DNA from: FEN-1191 sp964528845 | GTDB lineage: Bacteria > Pseudomonadota > Gammaproteobacteria > Steroidobacterales > Steroidobacteraceae | DNA: 64,000 nucleotides | NCBI GenBank assembly: GCA_964528845.1 | Contig: CAZGVE010000010.1 | Coordinates: 29,090 to 93,089, forward strand | Reading direction: 5' to 3' | Shown: positions 44,380 to 52,840 of the stretch, piece by piece | Layout: every line of letters starts with the position of its first letter | Numbering within the stretch: position 1 is the stretch's first letter | The notes under the pieces: model-generated | Databases searched by the model: none | Told to the model about the DNA's origin: nothing | The model's input: only the letters and a program-made list of their open reading frames with translations | Made by a program: the position numbers and the translations under genes

Positions 44380-45047
44380 GTCGCACCCCCTGGAACGAAC
44401 ACGCGATCCACGAAGATGCCCGGCGTCACGACCGCCTCCGGATCGAGTGCACCCAGTTCCACGAACTGTGTGACCTCCGCCACCGTGAGCTCCGCCGCCA
44501 TCGCGAACACAGGATTGAAATTGCGGGCTGACTTGCGGTACGTGAGGTTGCCCCAGCGGTCGGCCTGATGTGCCTTTATCAGCGCGAGATCACCTTTGAT
44601 CGGCTGCTCAAATACATGAAGCCGGCCGTCGATTTCACGCGTTTCCTTGCCCTCGCCCAGCTTCGTGCCGGCCGAGACCGGGGAGAAGAAGCCGCCCAGG
44701 CCGGCGGCGCCGCAGCGTGCACGCTCGCTAATCGTTCCCTGCGGCACGACCTCGAGTTCGATACGGCCCGCGTTATAGGCCTTCACGAACTCAGCATATT
44801 CGCCCGAGCGGGGAAACGAGCAGATGAGCTTGCGCACCTGACCGGAGATGACCAGCCGGCCCAGGCCCCAGTTGCCGTTGCCCGTGTTGTTCGCGACGAC
44901 CGTCAGGTCACGTACGCCGCGATCCTGCAGGGCCTCGATCAACGTGTTGGCGATGCCCACGTCGCCGAATCCCGCCACCAGCACAGTCGAGCCATCGCGC
45001 ACTCCTGCGAGCGCATCATCGAGGCTCGCCACCCGCTTGTTGATCAC
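44376..45047 (-). CDS. 3-oxoacid CoA-transferase, subunit A
   Basis: 223 aa from GTG 45047, eight bases after AGGAG. Typical N-terminal INKRVASLDDALAGV, VAGFGDVGIANTLIEAL (Gly-rich CoA loop) and GTKLGEGKE. It forms the heterodimer or heterotetramer with subunit B. It sits 46 bp after the amidohydrolase gene on the same strand. Confidence 0.88.
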   Translation of the reverse strand: MINKRVASLDDALAGVRDGSTVLVAGFGDVGIANTLIEALQDRGVRDLTVVANNTGNGNWGLGRLVISGQVRKLICSFPRSGEYAEFVKAYNAGRIELEVVPQGTISERARCGAAGLGGFFSPVSAGTKLGEGKETREIDGRLHVFEQPIKGDLALIKAHQADRWGNLTYRKSARNFNPVFAMAAELTVAEVTQFVELGALDPEAVVTPGIFVDRVFVPGGAT

Positions 45048-45093
45048 CGTCGCAACTCCTCGGTTGTAGACCCGCTGGTACCGCAGCGATGGG

Positions 45094-46167
45094 TCAGGCG
45101 TGCGACGCGAGCCGTGGGAACAGCCGCTGCGCGTTGCCGGACTCGATCGCGTCCGCCTCGGCCGCCTTCAGGCCGAAACGCTGCTGCATCGCGCGCAGCT
45201 GCTGCAGGCAGCTGCTTTCCGTCGCGTTCGGAAAGTCGCTGCCGAACAGCAGCCGCGCGGGCGTAGTGAAGTTCATCAACGCCGCCCAGTCCGCAGGATT
45301 GGTGACGCCGGCGGTGTCGATGGCGAGCCTGCCGAGCGCGGCCTGCAGCGCCTCGGGCGCAAAATAGGCCTGTTGCGGCTCCGGTGCGGCGCGCCCCGCC
45401 TGAATCGCGGCATTCAGCATGCGCTCCCCGACGAATGGCAGCGTGCCGCCACCGGCCGCGATCACGAGCCGCATGCCGGACAGGCGCGAGAGCGTGCCGG
45501 TGACCAGCAGGCTCTCGACCGTGCGTGCGGTATCGGTCGGGGCCTCGAGCGTGCCGGGACCCACGCCCGGCACCAGCATCGTGCAGCACGCAGGCGCCAT
45601 CGGATGCACGTACACGATCGCGCGGCGCCGGTCGAGTTCCTCGAGCACCGGTGCGAAGCGCGGATCACCGAGGTACTGGCTGTCGTAGTTCGAGAGCACG
45701 CCGATCGCGTCGGCATGCAGCACGTCGAACGCGTAGCGAATTTCCTCGAGGCTGGCGTCGACCTGCGGCAATGGCAGCGCGGCGATCACGCCGTAGCGGC
45801 CCGCGTGATCGTGCGCCGTCTGCGCCATCTGCTCGTTGCAGCTGCGCGCAAGCCTGACCGAGCCGGCGACGTCGCTGCCTTTCCAGATGCCCGGCATGGT
45901 GACCGACAGCATCGCCGTCGTGACGCCGGCCTCGTCCATCGCGGCTAGCGACGCTGCGGTGGTCCAGTTCGGGTCAAACCTGTCGCGGCCCCACCAGTGT
46001 TGCAGCTCGGCGCTGTACCAGTGGTGGTGCACATCCACGAGCGCTCGACGTGCGGGCTGCGCGCGCAGGCTCGACCACGGCAGTCCGGCGGACAGGCACG
46101 TGCCGGCCATGCCGCGCAGTACCGCGCGACGCGAGCGCAGCGCAGGGCGGGGCAGCAGGTCGTACAT
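45094..46167 (-). CDS. amidohydrolase_2-family protein with Tat-like signal, lacking one metal His
   Basis: 357 aa. The N-terminus RSRRAVLRGMAGTCLSAG looks like a twin-arginine signal. The ACMSD/LigJ-like barrel shows VDVHHHWY (HxH), YVHPMAP and LLFGSDFPN (Asp). The position usually occupied by His in a HGGG segment reads VIAAGGG, so a catalytic or metal-binding His is missing. Relatives decarboxylate or hydrolyse ring-cleavage products. First gene before the CoA-transferase pair; divergent from the 46486 gene with motif copy d between. Confidence 0.75.
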   Translation of the reverse strand: MYDLLPRPALRSRRAVLRGMAGTCLSAGLPWSSLRAQPARRALVDVHHHWYSAELQHWWGRDRFDPNWTTAASLAAMDEAGVTTAMLSVTMPGIWKGSDVAGSVRLARSCNEQMAQTAHDHAGRYGVIAALPLPQVDASLEEIRYAFDVLHADAIGVLSNYDSQYLGDPRFAPVLEELDRRRAIVYVHPMAPACCTMLVPGVGPGTLEAPTDTARTVESLLVTGTLSRLSGMRLVIAAGGGTLPFVGERMLNAAIQAGRAAPEPQQAYFAPEALQAALGRLAIDTAGVTNPADWAALMNFTTPARLLFGSDFPNATESSCLQQLRAMQQRFGLKAAEADAIESGNAQRLFPRLASHA

Positions 46168-46277
46168 AGGGACTTGAAGGCTCCTTCGGCTGCATCCGCA
46201 TCAGCGCTGGTACAGCGTTCCGGCGTATAAACGGACCACGGCGCGGGTCGTCGACATCTGGTGCCGCGAACGCCGCG

Positions 46278-46304
46278 TTCGACCGTCTTGTCAATGATTC
46301 TGAT
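46278..46304. promoter_or_regulatory. shared operator-like motif, copy d
   Basis: Core GTCTTGTCAATGATTCTGAT in the divergent region between the amidohydrolase_2 gene and the secreted protein gene at 46486. Fits copies a-c at TCGAC, TCTTGTCAA and TGAT; the least A+T-rich of the four. Confidence 0.5.
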
Positions 46305-46485
46305 CGCGCTATTGTTGCACTTTTGACGGGAAGAAAAACCCATGTCGAGCTGCCTTCACACATGTGGAATTGCGCAGGTTCTGCGTAGTAATGCCTGGGA
46401 TTGCCGGATCAGGGCAGCGCAGTGGCTGGAGTTCCGCCGTGGTGCGACCGTGCCGGCGCGCACCGCCGGACCGGGAGAGCAGACT

Positions 46486-47400
46486 GTGAAGCACAAGGCC
46501 ACGACCGGACGGTTCCGTCCTGCCCTCCGCTGCGCCTGGCTCGCGGTGTCGGCGGTGTTCGTCGTTGGCGTTGCACACGCGCAGATGGACCTTTCGGGCG
46601 AATGGCATCAGAAGGTCCATCAGGACGCCCCCGAGCGCGGCGATGGCCCGGACATCGGCGATTACACCGGAATTCCCATCAATGACGCGGACCGCCTGCG
46701 CGGCGACAGCTGGGATTCCGAGAAGTGGGGACAGATCGAGCACACGTGCGAACCACACCCGGCGGACTATGGTCCGCGCGGCCCCGGCAGCATCCGCATC
46801 TGGGCCGACATGAACCCGCACACGATGCAGATCACCGCCTGGCACACCGAGATCATGTGGATGCAGCCGGAGCGCACGATCTACATGGACGGCCGACCGC
46901 GGCCGCCGCCGTATGCAGCCAGCACCTGGCAGGGCTGGTCGTCCGGTGAATGGGTGGTAGACATGCTCAAGGTGCGCACCGATCATCTGAAGGAAGGCTG
47001 GATCCGGCGCAACGGCCTCGCGCGCAGCGAAAAGTCGCACCTGACCGAATTCTTCCTGCGCCACGACGAATATCTGACACTCGCGACCATCGTGCACGAT
47101 CCGGTATACCTGACGGAGCCCTACGTCCGCACCTCGAACTGGGTCCTGGATCCGGGCTACAAGCCGACGCCTTCGACCTGCGTGCCGACCGTCGAGGTCG
47201 AGCATCCGAAAGGCTGGGTCGCGTATCAGCTGCCTGGGCAGAACCAGAATCTCACCGAATACGCGGCCCACTACGGGATACCGATCGAAGCGGTGCGCGG
47301 CGGCGCCGAGACGATGTACCCGGAATACCAGCTGAAGATGGAGCGCTTGCCGGCGCCGCCAGCGCAGCAGGCCGCGGGCGGCCCGACGGGAGGCAAGTGA
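46486..47400 (+). CDS. secreted hypothetical protein, family X member 1
   Basis: 304 aa from GTG 46486, six bases after GGGAGAG; an earlier ATG at 46342 gives an N-terminal extension before the signal peptide and is less likely. Signal peptide to VAHAQ. Mature part starts MDLSGEWHQK, with IPINDADRLRGDSW and later DPVYLTEPYVRTS. No known domain is recognised. A second member lies at 48596 with the same three landmarks (DVTGYWVS; IPVNDEGLRVAKSW; DPTYLTESYVTS). The stop overlaps the small MBL gene (TGATG), so the function is tied to that enzyme. Confidence 0.7.
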   Translation: MKHKATTGRFRPALRCAWLAVSAVFVVGVAHAQMDLSGEWHQKVHQDAPERGDGPDIGDYTGIPINDADRLRGDSWDSEKWGQIEHTCEPHPADYGPRGPGSIRIWADMNPHTMQITAWHTEIMWMQPERTIYMDGRPRPPPYAASTWQGWSSGEWVVDMLKVRTDHLKEGWIRRNGLARSEKSHLTEFFLRHDEYLTLATIVHDPVYLTEPYVRTSNWVLDPGYKPTPSTCVPTVEVEHPKGWVAYQLPGQNQNLTEYAAHYGIPIEAVRGGAETMYPEYQLKMERLPAPPAQQAAGGPTGGK

Positions 47401-48579
47401 TGCGTGCGCCGAGGCCCGGCCGCGTCCGTGCGGCCGGCTGGAGGATCGCGTGGGCCGCGTGGGCCTGCATCGGCGCTGCGCCGGCACTCGCGCAGCGCTC
47501 GACTGCGCCGGTCCCGCCGGCGGCAATGCCGTCGGGCAGGCCGGCCGACTCCGCAGCCGCAGCCGCAGCCGNNNNNNNNNNNNNNNNNNNNNNNNNNNNN
47601 NNNNNNNNNNNNNNNNNNNNNNNNNNNNNNNNNNNNNNNNNNNNNNNNNNNNNNNNNNNNNNNNNNNNNNNCCGCAGCCGCAGCCGCAGCCGGCAGCGTG
47701 CACACCTGGCACGTGCAGGGTCGCGTCTACATGCTGGTCGGTGCCGGTCCCAATATCACGGTGCAGGTGGGCGATGAAGCCCTGTTCGTCGTCGATGCCG
47801 GGCGAGCCGAGTACTCGGACGCGGTGCTCGCAGCGATCCGGCAGCTCTCGGACCGGCCGGTCCAGTACGTCATCGATACGAGCGGTGATCCGGATCACGT
47901 CGGGGGGAATCTCGCGCTTGCCAAGGCAGGCTTTGCCAATTCCGGGCAGCGCAACGAGCCCACCACCGCGGGGATCGTGGCCCAACTCAACGTGCTCCAG
48001 CGCATGGACGACGCGAAGTCGCCCCGCGGATCGGCGCCCACCGATACCTACGACGCGCAGTGGGCGCTCTACAACGACGAGGCGGTCCTGCTCACGCACG
48101 CACCGGCAGCCCACTCCGACGGTGACAGCTACATATTTTTCCGCAGCTCGGACGTGATCAGCACGGGCGAGCTGTTCAATCCCGAGAGCTATCCGGTCAT
48201 CGAACAGGACCGGGGCGGCAGTCTCGAGGGCATATTGAGCGCGCTCACCGACATCATCGGCATCATGGTTCCGCGCCAGAACGAGGAGGGAGGCACCTAC
48301 ATCGTTCCGGCCCACGGGGCGGTTTGCGACCGTACAGCGATCGTGAACTATCGCGACGCGCTCACCATCATCCGCGCGCGCATCCGCTATGACGTCGCCA
48401 AGGGAATGACGCTCGAACAGACGCTGGCGTCGGGGCCCAGTTTCGACTACGACGGCATCTACGGCTCCGATTCCGGGCCCTGGACCACCCGGATGTTCCT
48501 CGAGGCGGTCTACCGGGAGGTGGCCAGCGATGCGAAGACCCACGGCGTGCCCGACGAATGGCGGGAGAGTCATCATTGA
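47400..48579 (+). CDS. small secreted MBL-fold protein with altered metal motif, interrupted by a false N gap
   Basis: Starts at ATG 47400 (MRAPRPGRVRAAGWRIAW), signal peptide to PALAQ, then an Ala-rich linker with the 100-N run 47572-47671 flanked by identical 21-bp ends. Collapsing 121 nt gives one frame of 352 aa. MBL domain: VYMLVGAGPNITVQVG, then IDTSGDPDHVGGN where HxHxDH is expected; Asp and His of the DH are kept but the first two His are Ser and Asp. AHSDGDS and IVPAHGAVCD keep their His. A one-metal hydrolase is possible. Between the two family X genes. Confidence 0.75.
47572..47671. other. 100-N gap flanked by identical 21-bp ends
   Basis: Exactly 100 N. Bases 47551-47571 and 47672-47692 are the same run of CCGCAG units. 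Removing 121 nt restores the MBL reading frame, so no sequence need be missing. Confidence 0.85.
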
Positions 48580-48595
48580 GCCTCTGGCGATACGC

Positions 48596-49435
48596 ATGAA
48601 CGGCCTACGCACCTGCCGCAACGGGGGTGGCGCGCTGGTGACGGCGCGCGAACTGGCGGCGCTGGCAGCGCTGGCGGCGCTCGGCGCGCTTTGGGTGCCA
48701 GGGCCTGCCCTCGCACAACAGGCTGCTGCGGCCGCGACGGCGCGGCCGCTGACGGCCCGGCAGGCGGCGGTGATCGATGTCACCGGATATTGGGTGTCGA
48801 TCGTCAACGAGGACTGGCGCTGGCGCATGCTGACTGCGCCGATCGGCGACGTGGCCAGCATCCCGGTCAATGACGAGGGCCTCCGGGTCGCGAAGTCGTG
48901 GGATCCGGCCAGAGACCAGGCAAGCGGTGCGGCCTGCAAGGCATATGGCGCGGCCGGATTGATGCGCCTGCCGCTGCGCCTGCATATCCACTGGGCGGAC
49001 GATCAGTCCCTCGCGATCGATACCGACGCCGGGATGCAGCGGCGCGTGCTGCATTTCCAGGGCCAGCCGGAAGGCAGCCCGTCGCTGCAGGGGTTTTCGA
49101 TCGCATCGTGGTACAAGCAGGTACAGCAGAGCGGCTTCGGCAAGCCGTACGGCGGTGCCGAGCCCGGCAAGGGCGGCAGCCTCAAGATCGTCACGACCCA
49201 CATGACGCCGGGGTACCTGCGCACGAATGGAGTGCCCTACAGCGGCGATGCACAGCTGATCGAGTATTTCGACCGGATCGAGGACGAGGGGCAGACCTAC
49301 CTCATCCTGACCTCGGTCGTGATCGATCCGACGTATCTGACGGAAAGCTACGTGACCAGCTACGAGTTCAAGCTCGAGCCGGATGCGTCGAAGTGGCACC
49401 CGCAGCCATGCCGGATCCGGCCCCCACCACGCTAG
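48596..49435 (+). CDS. secreted hypothetical protein, family X member 2
   Basis: 279 aa from ATG 48596; an earlier ATG at 48530 overlaps the MBL gene. Signal peptide (ALAALGALWVPGPALAQQ). Mature part DVTGYWVSIVNEDWRWRM with IPVNDEGLRVAKSW and DPTYLTESYVTSYEF matches member 1 in order and spacing. No domain recognised; the alternating hydrophobic pattern suggests a beta-rich lipocalin-like fold, which is speculation. Convergent with MBL paralogue 2. Confidence 0.7.
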   Translation: MNGLRTCRNGGGALVTARELAALAALAALGALWVPGPALAQQAAAAATARPLTARQAAVIDVTGYWVSIVNEDWRWRMLTAPIGDVASIPVNDEGLRVAKSWDPARDQASGAACKAYGAAGLMRLPLRLHIHWADDQSLAIDTDAGMQRRVLHFQGQPEGSPSLQGFSIASWYKQVQQSGFGKPYGGAEPGKGGSLKIVTTHMTPGYLRTNGVPYSGDAQLIEYFDRIEDEGQTYLILTSVVIDPTYLTESYVTSYEFKLEPDASKWHPQPCRIRPPPR

Positions 49436-49461
49436 GACAGCGCAGGGGTTCAGGCGCAGGT

Positions 49462-51093
49462 TCAGTAGCGGTGCGACAGCACCGGACAGCCGATATGGTA
49501 GTTCCCATTCGCGAGCTCGGCAGCGCAGCGCGCGCGCGCCGCCTGCACTCCATAGCGGATGAAGTCGATTACCTCGGCCTGCTTCATCGGCGGAAAGTGC
49601 ACGGGCAGCAGCGTGTCGACCTGCAGGTGGTAGTACTCCAGATTGTCCATGTAGTTGTCCGGCCACCACTGGTAGTCATGCGCGGCAGTGGCGATATCGG
49701 CCTCCGCCATCACCTTGGCGTCAGGGTCGTACGCGAACAGCCCATCGGCCATGTGTGAATTGTCCCGTGCCCAGTACAGGTCGAGCGTCATGCTGTGGTC
49801 GGCAAGGCGCAGATGCTCATCCACCGGAATGAACTTCAGCGCGCGCGGGTGCGTCGCCAGCTCATCCGGGTAGTCGGGCGCAGGATGGGTCACCATGTCG
49901 CGGATGATGCGCTCGTTGTCCCGCCGCGAAATGATCGTGAGCCCTTCAGCCACCGCGACGCGGATACCATCGAGATGATCCGAATGCTGATGCGACGTGA
50001 TCAGCTGCGTCGGAGCCTTGCCCGGCACCAGCGTTCTGGCGAGATCGATGATCGCCTTCGCATAGGGCTTTCGGTTCAGGTCGAACAGCGCGAGGTGATC
50101 GTCGAACTCGAAGACCGGAACGCCCTCGTCTGCGGCGCTGATGTACCACACCCCCTTCGCGATCGGCGTGGCCTTCAGCGGCTGCAGCGCGGGGGTCGGC
50201 TCCGGCGCCGCCCGGATCGCCTCCGGGGCCGCCAGGTCGGGGATGGTCGCGTCGACTTCGTAGCCGTCCACGTGCACGTCGAAGTAGTCGATGTTCCTCC
50301 AGTCCGTGATCGTCTGGTAGCTCAGCGGCAGCATCAGTCCGGCCACCGGCACGTAGCCCTGCAGGTAGGTCGTAAAGCTGAGCTGGCCGAAATTGTTGTG
50401 CGGAGCCGTCCAGCGCACCCAGTAGGGCAGGTGCGTGCGGCTGGACAGCGCGAAGGAGAGCCGGTCACCTTCCCGCAGCTGCAGATCCATGACCTGCACC
50501 GGTCCGTCCGCCGCGGCCTCGGTGCGCAGGTTGCCGAGCGTCGCCTTGGGGTCCAGCGCGGCGCGCACCAGCGCGACCGGATCGTTCAGCATCCACATCC
50601 TGCGCATGTGCAGCCCATCGAGCTGCCAGGGGCTCGGCAGGAAGCGCGGGATGCGGGCGGCCTTGCCATCGGGTCCGATGTCGTACGCGATGTCCCCGTC
50701 CAGGATCTGGTTCACCGGCGCATTGCTCGTCAGACTCGCCAGCGCGAAGGTGAAAGACATTTTCCGGCGTTCGGACTGCTGGTATCGGCCATGCTCGAAA
50801 TCGAACACCCGTCGCAGGTCGTTGGCCGCCTCGTAGCGCTGGGCCGCGTGCACCGAGGCCGTGACGTTGCCGCCACCGAACTGGTAGGCGTAGTTGCCAT
50901 AGCCGACCAGCGTGATGTTCCTGACGCTGCGTATCCGATCGATGCCACCCAAAGCGGTGGCCGCGGCTGACAGCGCCGCGTGGGCGGCATCGCCTGCCGG
51001 CGGTGCGGCCTGCAAGCGCGCCGGAACGGCGCCGGACGTCAGCAGCATCGCGGCGAGCGCGAACCGCGGGAATCGCTGATTACTGGTCTGCAT
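49462..51093 (-). CDS. large secreted MBL-fold hydrolase, paralogue 2
   Basis: 543 aa from ATG 51093 (MQTSNQRFPRFALAAMLL); ATG 51105 and 51156 are alternatives with no better ribosome site. Same architecture as the copy at 27937: LGGIDRIRSVRNITLVGYG, FGGGNVTAS, then a complete metal site HQHSDH, SHMADGLFAY, AEADIATA and LPVHFPP, and a C-terminal Cys pair (RCAAEL, IGCPVL). Divergent from paralogue 3 over a short promoter region. Confidence 0.78.
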   Translation of the reverse strand: MQTSNQRFPRFALAAMLLTSGAVPARLQAAPPAGDAAHAALSAAATALGGIDRIRSVRNITLVGYGNYAYQFGGGNVTASVHAAQRYEAANDLRRVFDFEHGRYQQSERRKMSFTFALASLTSNAPVNQILDGDIAYDIGPDGKAARIPRFLPSPWQLDGLHMRRMWMLNDPVALVRAALDPKATLGNLRTEAAADGPVQVMDLQLREGDRLSFALSSRTHLPYWVRWTAPHNNFGQLSFTTYLQGYVPVAGLMLPLSYQTITDWRNIDYFDVHVDGYEVDATIPDLAAPEAIRAAPEPTPALQPLKATPIAKGVWYISAADEGVPVFEFDDHLALFDLNRKPYAKAIIDLARTLVPGKAPTQLITSHQHSDHLDGIRVAVAEGLTIISRRDNERIIRDMVTHPAPDYPDELATHPRALKFIPVDEHLRLADHSMTLDLYWARDNSHMADGLFAYDPDAKVMAEADIATAAHDYQWWPDNYMDNLEYYHLQVDTLLPVHFPPMKQAEVIDFIRYGVQAARARCAAELANGNYHIGCPVLSHRY

Positions 51094-51217
51094 GTGCTGG
51101 ATCATCCATTCTGCTGCGGAGCCGCTGCCGCCCGAAAAGGCGCACAATGTCGCCACCGGCGCTGTTTAATCGTTCTGTCAGTGACCGGTATTCTAATGAT
51201 AGCGGGCGGGAGGGGAC

Positions 51218-52840
51218 ATGCGAACAAAGAGCGTATTGATCGTCGTGACGCTGATGGCCAGTGCCGTCATCAGCGTGCCGGGTAATGCCCAGGGAAGCAG
51301 CGAGGCTGCAGCCACCACAGCCGGCGGCGCGCCGCGCCAGACCATCGAGGCGGCCGCGGCTGCACTCGGCGGCCTCGAACGCGTCCGCTCGGTCCGGAAC
51401 ATCACGCTGGTCGGCTATGGCCAGTACGCCTACATGTTCGGCGGCGGAAATATCGTCGGCTCGATCTACGCGCCGCAGAAGTACCAGGCCGCGAACGACC
51501 TCAAACGCGTCTACGACCTGGAACATGGCCGCTTCCAGGAATTCGAGCGCCGCAATTACCTGTTTCCGTTCGCGATCGCCGCCGGCCATGACTACGCTCC
51601 GGTCAACCAGGTGCTGGACGGGGACATCGCGTACGACATCGCCCCGAATGGCACGGCCAGCCGCATACCGCGATGGAACGAGAGCGTGCACCACGTCGAT
51701 GGCCTGCACATGCGGCGCATCTGGATGCTGAACAACCCGGTCGCCCTGATCCGCGCCGCACTCGATCCGGGGACCCGGATCGGCGCGATGCGCCAGCAGG
51801 ACGACGCGATCGCAATCGACCTGGTCCTCAAGGAGGGGGACCGGCTGACCCTCGGCATCGACCGGGCGACCAGGCTGCCCGCCTGGGTGCGCTGGGCCAA
51901 CCCGCAGTCGAACCTGGGGCAGGTCACACTGACGACGCACTTCACCGGCTATGAGCCGTTTGGCGGACTGGAGCTTCCGCTTGGACTTCGCACCACGCTC
52001 GACTGGCGCAACATCGACTATCTGAAGCTGTACGTCGACACCTACCTGGTCGACTCAACTATTCCGGATCTGGCCGCTCCGGCCGCGGTGCGGGCCGCTC
52101 CCGAGCCGCCGCGACCGCCGGTAGACGTCAAGGTTACCCAGGTCGGCCCCGGAGTCTGGCGCCTGGTGCCCTACGGGGGCACCGTGTTCGAGTTCAAGGA
52201 TCACCTCGCGATCTTCGAACTCGGCGGGGACCAGGCGACGGCGCAGGCGGACATCGACGCGGCGCGCAAGCTCGTGCCGGGCAAGCCGCTGACGCAGTAC
52301 ATTCCTTCGCACAGTCACTTCGATCACACGGCGGGCCTGCGCGTCGGCGTCGCCGAGGGTCTCACGATCATCTCGCGGCGCGGCAACGAAGGCATCTTCC
52401 GCGAAATGGCAACGCATCCGGCCCCGGATTTCCCGGATGCGCTCGAGAAGAACCACCGGCCACTGCAGTTCCTGCCGATGGATGAGCACCTGCGGCTGTC
52501 CGACTCGTCCATGACCGTCGACCTGTACCGCGTGCGGGGCAACACCCACATGGCGGATGCCGTGTTCGCTTACGTGCCGGCGCAGAAGATCATGGTGGAA
52601 GGAGATGTCGGTACGGCAGCGGTCGACTACCAGTTCTGGGCGGACAGCTTCATGGACAACGTCGAGTACTACAAGCTCGATGTCGAGACGATCTCGCCAG
52701 TGCACCTGAACATCATGTCGCATGCGCAGCTGATCGAGATGATCCGGGGTGGCGTACAGCGCGCCCGCGAGCGCTGCGCGTCGGAACTGGCGAAGGGCAA
52801 CTACTTTCCGGGCTGCCCGATCCAGACCAACCGCTATTGA
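51218..52840 (+). CDS. large secreted MBL-fold hydrolase, paralogue 3
   Basis: 540 aa; GGGAGGGG three bases before the ATG. Signal peptide to VPGNAQ. N-terminal domain LGGLERVRSVRNITLVGYG and FGGGNIVGS, MBL site HSHFDH, THMADAVFAY, VEGDVGTA and SPVHLNI. It is the most diverged of the three in the metal loop (HFDHTAG instead of HTDHIDG). Its stop overlaps the SDR start (TGATG). Confidence 0.78.
   Translation: MRTKSVLIVVTLMASAVISVPGNAQGSSEAAATTAGGAPRQTIEAAAAALGGLERVRSVRNITLVGYGQYAYMFGGGNIVGSIYAPQKYQAANDLKRVYDLEHGRFQEFERRNYLFPFAIAAGHDYAPVNQVLDGDIAYDIAPNGTASRIPRWNESVHHVDGLHMRRIWMLNNPVALIRAALDPGTRIGAMRQQDDAIAIDLVLKEGDRLTLGIDRATRLPAWVRWANPQSNLGQVTLTTHFTGYEPFGGLELPLGLRTTLDWRNIDYLKLYVDTYLVDSTIPDLAAPAAVRAAPEPPRPPVDVKVTQVGPGVWRLVPYGGTVFEFKDHLAIFELGGDQATAQADIDAARKLVPGKPLTQYIPSHSHFDHTAGLRVGVAEGLTIISRRGNEGIFREMATHPAPDFPDALEKNHRPLQFLPMDEHLRLSDSSMTVDLYRVRGNTHMADAVFAYVPAQKIMVEGDVGTAAVDYQFWADSFMDNVEYYKLDVETISPVHLNIMSHAQLIEMIRGGVQRARERCASELAKGNYFPGCPIQTNRY

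Noticed and set aside
46309..48939. 876-codon minus-strand open frame opposite the family X and MBL genes
   Set aside because: Composition is a mirror of the sense genes and it crosses the N run; sense genes have signal peptides, ribosome sites and stop/start overlaps.
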